Shown here piece after piece: positions 47,901 to 59,900 of a stretch of 64,000 nt of DNA. The notes under the pieces were generated by a model. The model searched no databases. It worked only from the letters and a program-made list of their open reading frames with translations, and was not told the origin of the DNA. A program made the translations under genes and the position numbers. Position 1 is the first letter of the stretch. Each line of letters opens with the position of its first letter. Source of the DNA: Amorphophallus konjac (taxonomy: Eukaryota; Streptophyta; Magnoliopsida; Alismatales; Araceae); assembly GCA_022559845.1 (NCBI GenBank), contig CM040118.1, positions 161,592,331-161,656,330 of the forward strand, in the 5' to 3' direction.

Positions 47901-50900
47901 GCCGAAGTCTTTCGAAGACTTGACGCAGGTCGCGCAGGTGATCCTCTCGTTTTTTAGTCTTGACGACGAAGTCATCAACATAGCACTCGATGATATTGTG
48001 CAACATCTCGTCGAATATCTTGGTCATAGTCCTTTGGTAAGTAGCGCCTGCGCTCTTCAGACCGAAAGGCATTCACTTGTAGTTGAAAATACCTTTGGGT
48101 GACCGGAAGGCTGTATAGACTTTGACCTTAAGAGACATCCGGATCTAATTGTAACCGGACGACCCATCCATGAAGGATAGAGCTTCGTGTCCAGTGGTCA
48201 TGTCGACCATTGTTTCAGTAATGGGTACCGGAAAGTCGTCTTTAGGACAGGCCTTGTTAAGATCTCGAAAGTCAACGCAAAAGTGGACCTAACCATTTTT
48301 CTTCTTGACAGGCACAATGTTGGCTAGCCAAATAGGGTACATACAAGGCTCAATGAAGTCAACTTCCACCATGTTGCTGACCTCGGCCGCGACTTGCAAC
48401 TCTAGTTCATGACGCATACACCATTGAGGCTGTTTAACCGGGGTTGTTGAGGGCGAGATGGCTAATTCATGCTCCGCCACAGAGGGATCCACTCCGGGCA
48501 TCTCCTTATAGGTCCAGGCAAAATAGTCTTTGTATTCGAGTAAAAGTTGTATATAGGCCTTGTAGATGCGAGATGAACTTTTTTGGTGTCCCCAAGAGGT
48601 ATTGTCCCCGCCACACCGGAGGGCGGCTAGAGTTTTGTCCTTGTAAAAGGGCCCTCTTGGGGTAGGAGGTGAAGACCTGCCTTATAAGCACTCGGTTGCT
48701 TTCTCAACATCCGATGTGGGACTAATCCCGTGACCCTAGGTCCGCTACACAAGCCCCCCCCTTGAGAAGGCAAGCGAGTGCGCGAGAGCTCAAGGTTCCC
48801 ACAGACGGCGCCACTTTGGAGATGCGAGATGAACCTTTTTGGTGTCCCCAAGAGGTATTGTCCCCGCCGCGCCGGAGGGCGGCTAGGGTTTTGTCCTTGT
48901 AAAAGGGCCCTCTTGGGGTAAGAGGTGAAGACCTGCCTTATAAGCACTCGGTTGCTTTCTCAACATCCGATGTGGGACTAATCCCGTGACCCTAGGTCCG
49001 CTACAGGCCTGTTTTTCTGCTTCAGTGAAGAGAGCGCTCCCGAACACGGGTTGATGTTCACCGGCCCCTCCTAAGTCGACTTCGACGAGCTCATCAACTA
49101 TGGCTTGCCCCGCCGTCTTCTGGCTCGGGCGGGGCAAGCTGTAGGTCAATGAAGTCTTCATCATCGGTGTCAACCTCATGTATCTCTAGACATTCAACGT
49201 CAGCAGGCATCGTTGAAGAGGTCTCTCGTGACTCACTGAAGAGGTCCAACGGACACCAGTACTAGTGCTGGTTTCCGAGCGTTGTCAACCGACTTTTCAG
49301 GGTCAATGCTGGGCAGTACAATAATATCCTCAAGTGATAAGGGGTGCATTGATGAAGCCTCCCCCCCCCCCTTGTAGAGGATACGGGGCCCTCCCTGAGT
49401 GTAACATTACTGGTCCTTACTAATTGAGGACTGGAGCCGGTTGACTCATTCTGAGCTTCCGGTTCCTCTGCTAGAGGTAACTGGGAAGACTCTGCTTCTT
49501 GGTATTGTTCAGCGAGCTTGGCGGAAAATAGCATCAAGATCTCCTCTTCTTCCTCTTTCGAACTGTCAAACTGTACAGTACCACTTGGTTGGCTGTCGGC
49601 AGACTGCATGAGGCCTACGGCATTAACTACATAGTAGGCCTGAAATTCTGGGTCCTGGTCGTAACCTAACCCCCGGGTGTCTCGGCCGAAGGGAAAGGTC
49701 TGCCCCCTGACCTGAGACAGAGACCATAGCTGGCGTAGATATTCCCGTGTCACGGAATCCTGCCAGTGTGGGATTTCTTGCTTTTGACATAGTTCCTTAA
49801 CACGTTGGGACATATTGGGCAGGTTTTGGACTGCTTTCGGGACATTGTCTGCAGGCTTGGACCAACCAAAGTCATCTTCATGGGGACCCTGAAGGACCAT
49901 ATCTCCTTTATAGAAAATTATAGGCCAATCTCGAATGACCCTCTTCTTGTCTATACACCGCCGTTGGTAAGTGACAATGAAAGTCTTGAGGCTATCGACC
50001 CCATGTTCCTCAGGGGCGCAAACAAGCTGGATACACCCTGGAGGAAGGCATATGCTTTTGTCGATGGCCTGGCTGATAAGGTTGGCCTCAAAATTGACCT
50101 TCTATCGCTCTGGGCGATGTGCCATTGACTTTGCTTGGAGGTGCTGTCTGTGTATTTTAGCCTTTTCCCCATCAACGGTAAATGGATCGTCCTCATCCTC
50201 CTTAGAAAGCCACCTGCAATTCTTCACTTTTAATATTGGGAGGGAAGCAGGCTCCCCAACATAAAGGGAGGGAGATGAGACTCTGTCGGGCTGAACGGGG
50301 ATTGGTCTGCGAAGACCGTGCACTGCTCCCCATCCTTGACATATTTAATACATTGATGCAGAGTAGAGGGAATGACCCCATTTTCATGCAACCAAGGACG
50401 GCCTAGCAACATTTTGTATGATGTGTCAGCTTCGATGATATAGAAGGATGCCTTTGAAGCGAAGTCCCCCAGGATCAGCTCCACATCAACTTTTCCCAAG
50501 ACGTCTTCAGTGTCCTAATTAAACTCAGAAATTTTGACCGCCTTAACTTTTTGCAATAGTGGCATCAGATACAAGGACTTGAAAGTCTTTAGCGACATTA
50601 TGTTAACTGCCACGCCGACATCTAGCAAGATCCGGTTGATTTCATGCCCATTGATCTTTCACCTCATATATAGAGGGCGATTGTGACACGTAGATGCCAG
50701 CAACATGTCCTTATCTTCAAAGGTGATGGCTGCCGCAAAAGCTTCGCAAGTTGCCTTCGGGAGGTCTACTACATGTGCCTCATAAACCTCTGGTTCTTGC
50801 AGCACCTTGATTAAAGAATCTCTCAATTCTCTGCTTCCGACAATGGCTTCCCATATAGTGATGTTTGAAGGAAACCGCTTCAACTGGTGCAAGACCTTTC

Positions 50901-53900
50901 GGTCGGCTCGAGCCTGGGCTTCTGCCATTGACGAAAGTATATCAGACGAGATCCTGCAGGCCACGCCCAGCTGATCTTCCTCGGAAGCTAGCACGACCTT
51001 GCCTTTGTCGCAAGTGCTAGTGCCAGCTTGCTCATCTAACGCGATCTGACACGGAGGGGCCGAAATCGACTCCTTTGTCAGCAATAATCGGGCCGGATCA
51101 TCCTTGCTGGACGGCCCTGCTTGGTCTTCGACTCTAATAGGCATAGGTGCTGATGGCGAGAGGGGTGTTGGGGGCAATGACGGGGAGTTGCCCCTCGAAT
51201 CCTCTTCGTCTGAAGGGTCGAATATATAGGGGGAGTTTCGTATTTCAACCTCCGGGATGGGGTCGGGTTCTTCACCATGGAACAAGATAACCCGATCTGG
51301 GAGGATTCTAGGTTGCTAGGAGGGTTGTTCCGACCTTCTTCCGCGTCCTGTTCCGCAGTCGCGACCACGCCCCCGACCGTGTGCCTGGGTGTCTCGCTCA
51401 CGCTCAGTGGGAAGGCGCCTATGCGGAGAAGTGATACCCCTTCGTCTTGTCTGGGAGGCCACCGGGTCGTTCCCCCGAGAGTTGTTGATATTCTCCGACA
51501 GAGGGATAGCCACCATATTGTAGCTGAGATTCTAGAGCAACCCCTCGAGTTGTTGTGTTGTAATCTCCGTGTCTTTATAGAATAAAGATAATTCTTCGAA
51601 CATGGGAAATTTCTCGCCCTCGTCGATTCTCTGGATGACTTCGCACATCCAACTCTTCAAGCGGGCTCTTCTTTCGATCTCTTCCCAAGGGATGTATTTA
51701 TCTAGCAGAATTGGCCAAGTGGGGTGAGAGGGGACATTTTTCCTCAAAGTTGTCAATGAGCTTTTGTAATCGCTGAAGTGGTGTTAGCTCGAGGGCGTCT
51801 GGAGAGTTGTTGTTAACTTCGCCTGTCTTTTTAGTTTCCTCTTCAAATTCTTTTTCCTGTTTCTCTCTTGCTTCTTGGCAAGAGCTGCTTCATGGTGAGT
51901 AAGAAAAGGGGGCCGCGACGTCGAGGTGGTCGCACCCTCAGAGGGGTGCCGCCGACTCACCGCCTTGGAAGGACGGGGTTGCTATTTTTTTCTTGATCGG
52001 ACCTTAGTCTAAGAATCCTCCCCACATTGTGTCTGACACGTGGCATTGATTGCCAGCTAATAATTTCGCGTGGCAATTCCTGGTACAAGGTGATTGCAAG
52101 GCTGGCGATGGGATGTAGCTACTTACTTTTCTCATTCGGTGGTGCGCTCAGCTCATGCCGGACCACCTTTTGAAGGTCTACCACTCTAACTCCGCCTTGT
52201 TGACCTAGCCTCAAAGAGTTCTCCTGAGTTGGAATGCTAGGGACAGGATGCCCGCCTTCTTTTTGTAGGTGGGGACGGAATGGCTCCATTTCTGGGGGCC
52301 CTGCCCGAGTCGGGCAAGAAGCTATGGATGTTGAAGGGTGTTTTCCCGTGCTTACGGTTGTTGCATTGTGGGCAGCGCTTGTTGTATCCACTAGGCATGG
52401 ACGCACCGATCCTTCAGTCGACTATGGCTTCTTGCCTTTATCTATCACGGAGGAGGCCACAACTCGTTCATGGTGAGTTTCTTCTTGTCGGGCCGTCTCC
52501 GGGCCCTTTGACGAGTCACTTACCCAAACATCATCTCTACCCAGGAGAACTCGAAAAAGTCTCCCCAAAACTTCCTGAGCGAACGGGAGAGATTCTAAGT
52601 CTTGCCATGAACACCAGCTTAGGTGCTATTCTACTGGAGGGCTGGGGTAACCCCCTGCCTTACAGCATCAACCAGTGGGTATGATGCTGAGGCTCGGGCG
52701 CCACTGGATGACCCTTGAGAAGCTGGGGCTTTTTGACTATTGCCTTGCCCCCTGTGTCTTCTTTGGTCTTCAAGATTTTGCTGGACTTGGACAGGGCAAT
52801 ACTAGCGTCTGGGGTCACGGCATTGAGACGACGACGACTCATCATTGTGAGGCGAATCGTGCCCTGATGAAGCGGGGCTGACATCATTCGTCGTAGCCGC
52901 GAGCCTGGAGTGTCGCTGCTTGTCCTCAACTTTACTGGGAATAACTCCCCCCTTTTTGATGATACCGAGAGAGGATGTAGCTGCTTCATGTATTACATGG
53001 GCTGACAAATGGACAATGCTGGTCGTTCTATTTGGCCTAGTCCAAGTGTGAGGCTGGGGTGGGTCAACATGACCACTCTTTACCGCAATGAGACCGTCTC
53101 GAATCAACTTTTCGGCCTTGGTTTTGAAGACATAACAGTCTTCAATAGGGTGACCCAATATACGGTGATATGGGCAAAAATTAGGCTCGCCCGCCTTCTG
53201 AGCGTCTCCAAGCCTCTTGGGTTCATGAAGTTCGATCAGCCCTTGTGTAGAACAGAGCTCGAAAAGCTTCTTTGTATGCTCCTTCTTGAAGGAGAACGGT
53301 GTTCGCATTCGCTCACCAAAGGCGGGAGCGGACGGTTTGTTCTCCAACCTCTTTGTGGGGTGGCTCAAGCTAGCCTCTCCGAAATTCCCACCACCCGTGG
53401 GAGAGAACTCGACAGCGTTCACTTCATTAGCAGATGGACGCTCCCGAACCTGCTTCCCTTGGCCGAAGTATAACCAGGGTTGTCGGCGAAGAACATCTCT
53501 ATCTCAGCCACGGCGGAGTTGAGTTGATCGAAACTCTTCACATTGGTGCCAAGAAGTTTCTCAGTGACATCCGCCGCCAGGCCTTTTCTACAAATAGTAA
53601 TGGCATCTTCTTGGATCGGAGGATGAGTACATCTCATACTGAGGTCGCGCCATCGCTTGATAAAATCAAGAGTTGTCTCGCCTTTCTTCTGTCGGATGGA
53701 GCAAAGCTCAGCCAACAAGACTTTTCTCTCAGCCGCCTGGAAACGGTCGAGAAATTTCTTCTGTAAATCAACCCAGTCTGGTACAGAATTGGACTTCAGA
53801 CGGGAATATCAGTGGAAGGCGATTCCCGTAAGAGAAGTGGCAAAGTATCGGAGGAGATATGACTCGTCTAGCGATAGCTCACCCATGGCCGTTATATAAT

Positions 53901-56900
53901 AGGCGTTCGTGAGGAGACCCCTCCCCATTGAACTTTTGCAGCTTTGGCGCTTTGGTATATTCCGGAGGAAGTTTCTTAAGCTGGTGGTGTAGCGGATATG
54001 ACACACTATAGAGGTCCACTGGGGCGACCCCCTCACCATACTGAGCGAACTTAGCTTCAATATGCCATGAAGCTTTCCGGTATTAATGTGTTGACCAACG
54101 GAGGATTAGGTTCCGCGGAGGGCGCACTAGGTCCTACCATCGCCGATGCTTGGGTGACTGAGGTTGAGATATTGACACCACTAGGCCTACCCGAGGGAAC
54201 TTGTCCTTCGATCGAGGACCGGACTATGTGGCGCGGCTGAGAATCTCGCTCTTGTAGCAATTCTTGGAGGAGAGCGGTTAACTAATGATTTTCTTTTAGC
54301 AGGGCTTGCATTGTGATCCCATGTCCTTCACCGTCAGGTCCCGAGTTGACAACATGTTCCTCGCGTGCAAGGGCGCTACGACCTTCCGCGGAGACCTCTT
54401 CAAGTTGACTGGGCGGATCGGACGAAGATGCCCCTCCTTCACCAGTCGGTGCCAAGGTTTGTGATTAGGGTCGAACTCGCCTCGAATGTGCCAGAGTTTC
54501 ATTCAAGTTGTCCGGCTGGTCTTCTGGCTGCTGGCCAGTGGCATAGCATGTGAAGACCCGTACAGCGTCGTTGATGACCCGTACCGTTCTCTTTTTCTTG
54601 GGAGGCTTGTCGGGGCAAGCCGGCACCGATACCCCCAGCCTGTCGAAGACGGAAATTCTCTTTGCTAAAGCGCATGGCATTCGCTTCTGACCGCCCTGAG
54701 AGGAGCTCGAGGCGGGTTGCTTGTCATGTCTGCGACGGGTCTCCCTCCACCTGTCTCTATTGGGGCGGGAATCCTCCGCCGCCCGGGCAACGTTTAGTTG
54801 GTTGGATGAATGCTCGGTTGGGTCTCGTTCCTGGCATTGCTCGAGCAACTGGCACGATGTATCGGCTTGCGCCCTTCGGATTGCCTAGGCTTCCTTTCAG
54901 GTGACCCACATCCGTTTGAAGCAGGGCCGACGCTCTTGTTTGTAATCGCCTCCTTGTTGCCTGGCGGTGCTGGACGTGGCCTGATAAGACCGTCGTCTTT
55001 GCGGAGCCGAAGTAGCGGCGTCCTTTAATCTGGCTTCATCCTCCCGCGTGCGCCGCAGAAGTTCGAAGTGGTTAGAGGTCCCGACAGTCGGGACGTGTCG
55101 ATCTCGCAGCATGATCGGCTGTCCTCCATCGAGCCGAACCCTAAGATCTCCGACCAACATCGTCTGGCCAGAGTTAGAGGTATTCAATGATGAGGTGGCC
55201 CTATGTCGACGGCCGCCGCGGCACTTCTTTTGTGAAGCCGAGGAGGTCTCGACACCCACAAGGTGCACTGAGAAAATATGGAATCCAATCGCTTGAGGTA
55301 TAGCACCCTTGGCGAAAGCTGAGGTTGTCGGTACCCAGTGCCCAATACCCATCTTGGGGACCGAACCAATTGAGACTGGGACTTACGACCTTGGGCGATG
55401 AGGTTGGAAGGAACATAACTTGAGATGTTGTCACTGCATGTTGTCCCTCACTAACAAAATCGCCCGCTCAAGACGACATCGTTCAGCCAGAAGATCCGAG
55501 TCGTCGACTTCCATGTTGGAAGGAACATAACTTGAGATGAAGGAACAAAGATGATGATCTAATGAATAGTGTGGAAGATATTCCCCAGAACAGTCATACT
55601 TGTAGATACCGTTCTCTTTAGAGATCCTCACCAAATCAACCATGCCCTCGGTCGGACTCGCCTCGCCAGTTAGTCTTTCGGCGATCCATAAAAACTCGCG
55701 GTCCACTGAATCAAAGTTCTCGGTTGTTATAGTAGGTGGCCCAAATGTTGGCATTGGCTTGTTGGTCCGCTTGACATGGCGATCCTTAGGGCCTTGGGTG
55801 AGCTCCCTCAACTTTCGGTCTTCCCCGAAGCGAGCCATAATGGAAGTTTACTACAAAACAAATTGCAATTTGGGGTTAGTCAATGACATCAATACAAAAA
55901 AGGGAGGAAAAAATTTCATCATATCAAACGAAGTCAGCAGTGGAAGCAGAAAGACCTATATGTTCAATCAAGGTCTACAAATAACATCACAATGAACGCA
56001 AAAGACCCTGTTGTATCGGAAGAATTGAATGAATGAATGTATTTATTTTGTTGACAAGCAAAGTCATAAATAAATACAAAGGTTCCCTAGTCCGACGTGT
56101 AAGTTGGAGGGGAAGGAAAAAACAAGGATACACAAACAACATGTGCCACCCGTCGACGCTGACGGATGTCCCGTGGAGGGTATTCGTTGAACCAATTTAT
56201 TTTTTTTCCTCAAGGTAATCAGAGGAAAATAGATTTTAAATCCAGTGGCGGACACAACAAGGCACAATAGTCTGTGCCGTCTCAATGTCGGGCGATGTGT
56301 GGGTCCCAAGAAAATTTTGTCGGGTGCGCAGAATGATCAAAGTACCCACAAAGCAAATAAGTTCTGCGAGGGATTAATGTTTTACAGCTCACATGATGAG
56401 TAAGATTGACGAGGAAGGCACAAACTTGAGAAAAAGGAGCCCTTCCACGCAATAATTGGTGCAAGGAGCCGCAAACCAAGCACAAAAGTACCAAACACAC
56501 GAGGGAAACGTCGTTTTCCCTTACTCCACGTGGAGTAAATGAACAGTGGGGGCCATTTATAGGGGTCCCCCTCTCCATTCCCTACATATAAGGGTTTGGA
56601 CCGGGCCAAACCCCTACTTGGGGGCTTTGGACCAGGTCCAACCCCCAAGTTGAAGTTTTGGACCAGATCCAACCCCCAACTTGGGGTTTTGGACTGGGTC
56701 CAACCCCAAGTAAGAGATTTGGACCGGGTCCAACCTCCCCTAGGGTCTATTGGACCTCATCCGCCCCTCTGGGGGTATTATAGACTGTTTCAGGCCCTGG
56801 GTTGGGCCCGTTGGGCCAGGGAAAACCCTGGGTCATGGGAATTTGTCCCAATCAACATTTCACATGGGGATTTCCTACCCTAGTTAAACCCCCAAAAAAG

Positions 56901-59900
56901 GGCATGTTCCCCCAACTAAACCTCACTTGAGGACTGTTAGATCTGAAATTTTAAGTCTGATAAACATGCCCTTCCAGTCTATGGGATGAAAGAGGTTGAT
57001 CATTCTGCAGCATATAATTCATCTAAGAAGGCATGGTCAAAGAGTTGTGTGAAGACTAAGGTACAAGGAAAGGCCAGCAGATGGAGTTTTAGGGGTCTAC
57101 CCTCACTCACCCAGGGCCCACTATCACAACGGTTGGCCGGTCTTGGTGGCCAATTACCTACATCACAGCCTGCAATGTAGCCTTTAGACGTGCAGCAGCA
57201 GGGCTTATCTGCTGCCAGTCAACAGCAATTGGCTGCCTCTAATGTCCCATATCAACTACTTCAACAACCCGTTCTGCAATCACTAACTCATCCGATGTTG
57301 CAACAGCAGACACAAAGTTTACAATCATCACTTCAGTCAACACAGCAAGCATTTTCTTAGCTGGAGTGGCAATTGCAGCAAATGCAACCTACTCTGAGTC
57401 AACAGTGGCAGCAGCAGAAGTTGCAACTATGACAACAACAAAATCAACAGCAGCAGTAGCAGAAGCTACAACTGCAACAACAACAAAATCAACAGCAGTA
57501 GCAGCAGAAGTTGCAACTGCAACAACAACAAAATCAATAGCAGCAACAGTTACACCATCAAGTCTATTAGGCCAGCAGACAGTAATCCCAGGTCATTAAG
57601 ACCTTTGCCTAATCACACTCAAATGGGCTAGCAGACAATGATCCCCGGCCCCTTCTTGTCTTCTTTGAGAGGGTTTGGACCGGATCCACCCCCATACAGG
57701 GGGTTTGGACCGGGTCCAACCCCCATATGGGTGGTTTGGACCGGATCCACCCCATACTCCCCCACTTCCCCACTTGGGGGTTTGGCCCGGTTAAAACCCC
57801 ATTCATGAGTACGTTAAACCCCTTTATCCCTCAAAATGGGACTTTGGTCCAATTGAATCCCTCAAATGGGACTTTGGTCCGGATGAAGCCCCCAAAATGA
57901 AACTTTGGTCCGGGGAAAACCCCTCATTCTTGGAATTTGATCCAGATCGAGCCCTGTGTTGACCCTTTTGGTCCAGATGAAGGGTGTAACCGCAAGAAAG
58001 TACTTTAGGGCTCTATAAATACCCCAGCGGGGGCCCCATTTCAAGAACACAGAGACAGACGGAAGACACATACAACGCAGAAGAGAAGAGGTGCTTGTGT
58101 TTGGTGCTTGTGTTTCTGAAGGCCCAACTTATTGGGTTTTGTACTTGTATTGTGCGGTGTTCGGGCTGTGAGGGTATGATATAAAAAGAAAATCCCTCTC
58201 CCGGCTCGTATGCATCACAAGTCCTCCCGTGATTTATGTAATCTATGTACCCCTTTGGGGAAATTATGTCATGCCCCCTCGGATTCCTATCTCATAGAAA
58301 GGCCCTTACGAACCTTATAATCGTGTAAACACCTAGGGTGTGCCTGAAAATTTTACATAAGTCATGATCGCTCATGTAAAATGGGCCTTGTACTACCTAA
58401 AATTAGCCGAAAAAACTTTATGATCATAAATATCACTGCAATGCCATGCCATGTGTTTTTCTCCAATGTTTCATAAAGCGTGTTAGTGACCATGTGAGTC
58501 CACAATTCTCCAAAATTGCATGAACATTTCCATCACGAGACATCATGTCTCATATCATAGTCAAATGACGATAAATGTTGGAAACCAAGATAACCTCGAG
58601 GGGTTAAATGGCAAACGAACAGTAGCTTTTAACCTTGAAGTTACATGCATGTACTCAACGGGAATAGAGATTACTAAGCATCTCAATCCCCATAACTACA
58701 TCGGATGAGTCTGCAACCCTTTCTAAATTCCCAGACACTTCTGACAGTTAGCATAGCTTCACATGGCACAGTGCCTGTGGTTATGCCATTAACATAATGA
58801 CTAACGCTGTATAGGTCGATGATTTTCCTTGGCAGTTAATCAAGGGTATTCGGTCTCGCACCGATGTAAATAAACACCGACTGCGGTCGGTGGGGAATTG
58901 TCCAGTAACTGAACCCTAATCGTTTGATAAACCCAATCCACGGAATGAACAACACACATGCCATGGTTGGCTTCTGCACCCATATGTTCAATAAACAAAC
59001 ATTTCTGTTCTTTCATTTTGAACAATTGTTTTTATTCCCTATCTTTATTATTTAAATTCCGTGAGTTAAACAATTGGATATATGGAATAAACATAAGATA
59101 GAACAATTGATTCATCTATTATGAAGAGAGCAAGAGAGATACCCAAAAAAGGACAAGTAAACACAAATGCTGAAATTTAAAGTGCAATACATGAAATAAA
59201 CATAGATATACAAAAAAACAGTCAAGTAAATAACAACGGAGAAACAAAAAGTGGGCAGAAGAGAAAGTGCAGTGACTCAATGTAATCACAAATATATAAT
59301 TGCCTTTTGTAAAAGCCTGATTAGTTCATGTTAATTTGCAGACAGTTACTTTAGAAGGAAAATCATACCTTAGTAGCTACTAAATTATCTGGTAGTCTCA
59401 ACGAACGGCATTGAGAAGGTTCACTGACTTCAATCTGTTTCCCTATTTTGGGCTTCTCTGTTGACTCATCAGCAATTCTGGGTTTTACATCTACCAAACC
59501 TCGACCATCTCCATTCTGGATATATTATAAGCAATCGACAAATGCAATAAAAAAACTAATCATAATAAACAACAAAAAGAGCAGCTGGAAAATAAAAAAA
59601 TCACTTAAGTGACCAGCAAACTTTTCGTAGATAGAGTAATACACAATACCAAGTTATAAACTAATGTGATGAATGATGCAAGCCATTAAAGAGAAATTGA
59701 CTATGTAAATTACCAATCCAGCGATCTCTGCCACTGGAGCACCTCGGTCGGGAATTGTAGCACTAGTTCCAGATGCTGCACTAACAGCTCCCAATGGGAC
59801 CATGCCCGATGACTGCAAGATAATCCATTAATTATTATCACAACAAGAACCAGATTTTAGTATAACACTGTGACGTCGGTGGAGGGAATCACCTTAACTG

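Larger units (their letters stand above)
46750..55430 (-). mobile_element. Second Tat-lineage element, truncated (no integrase, no own LTR)
   Basis: Minus-strand order from the right is leader/Gag, Gag zinc knuckle, spacer, protease, DTRGLGY linker, RT, RNase H, aRNH. It is clearly related to the 11.3-32.7 kb element but diverged. It stops inside aRNH at about 46750, where TPR intron sequence begins, so integrase and the 3' end are absent. At the other end it meets an oppositely oriented Tat 3' end at about 55430. It cannot move on its own. Confidence 0.87.
55431..58400 (+). mobile_element. 3' end of a plus-oriented Tat relative: antisense PMD start, PPT, LTR
   Basis: The order from right to left is LTR, then GACGGATGTCCCGTGGAGGG, then the start of a PMD gene on the minus strand. 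This mirrors 13123 onwards of the first Tat element (GTGCAACAAATGCC TCCCACGGGACATCCGTC). The LTR therefore starts near 56190 in plus orientation and has a plus-strand TATA (CTATAAATA at about 58012). Its right end, about 58400, was not fixed. All gag-pol is missing. Confidence 0.65.
46146..59368 (-). other. TPR: 13.2-kb TPR intron filled with nested retroelements
   Basis: The exon ending at 59369 (..LVATK) and the exon starting at 46145 (VSRLIYTNSG) are adjacent in TOPLESS proteins, so all between is one intron. It holds a truncated Tat element, a TRIM, and a second Tat 3' end. Donor GTATG and acceptor ..TTACAG are normal, so splicing is probably possible. Confidence 0.93.
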
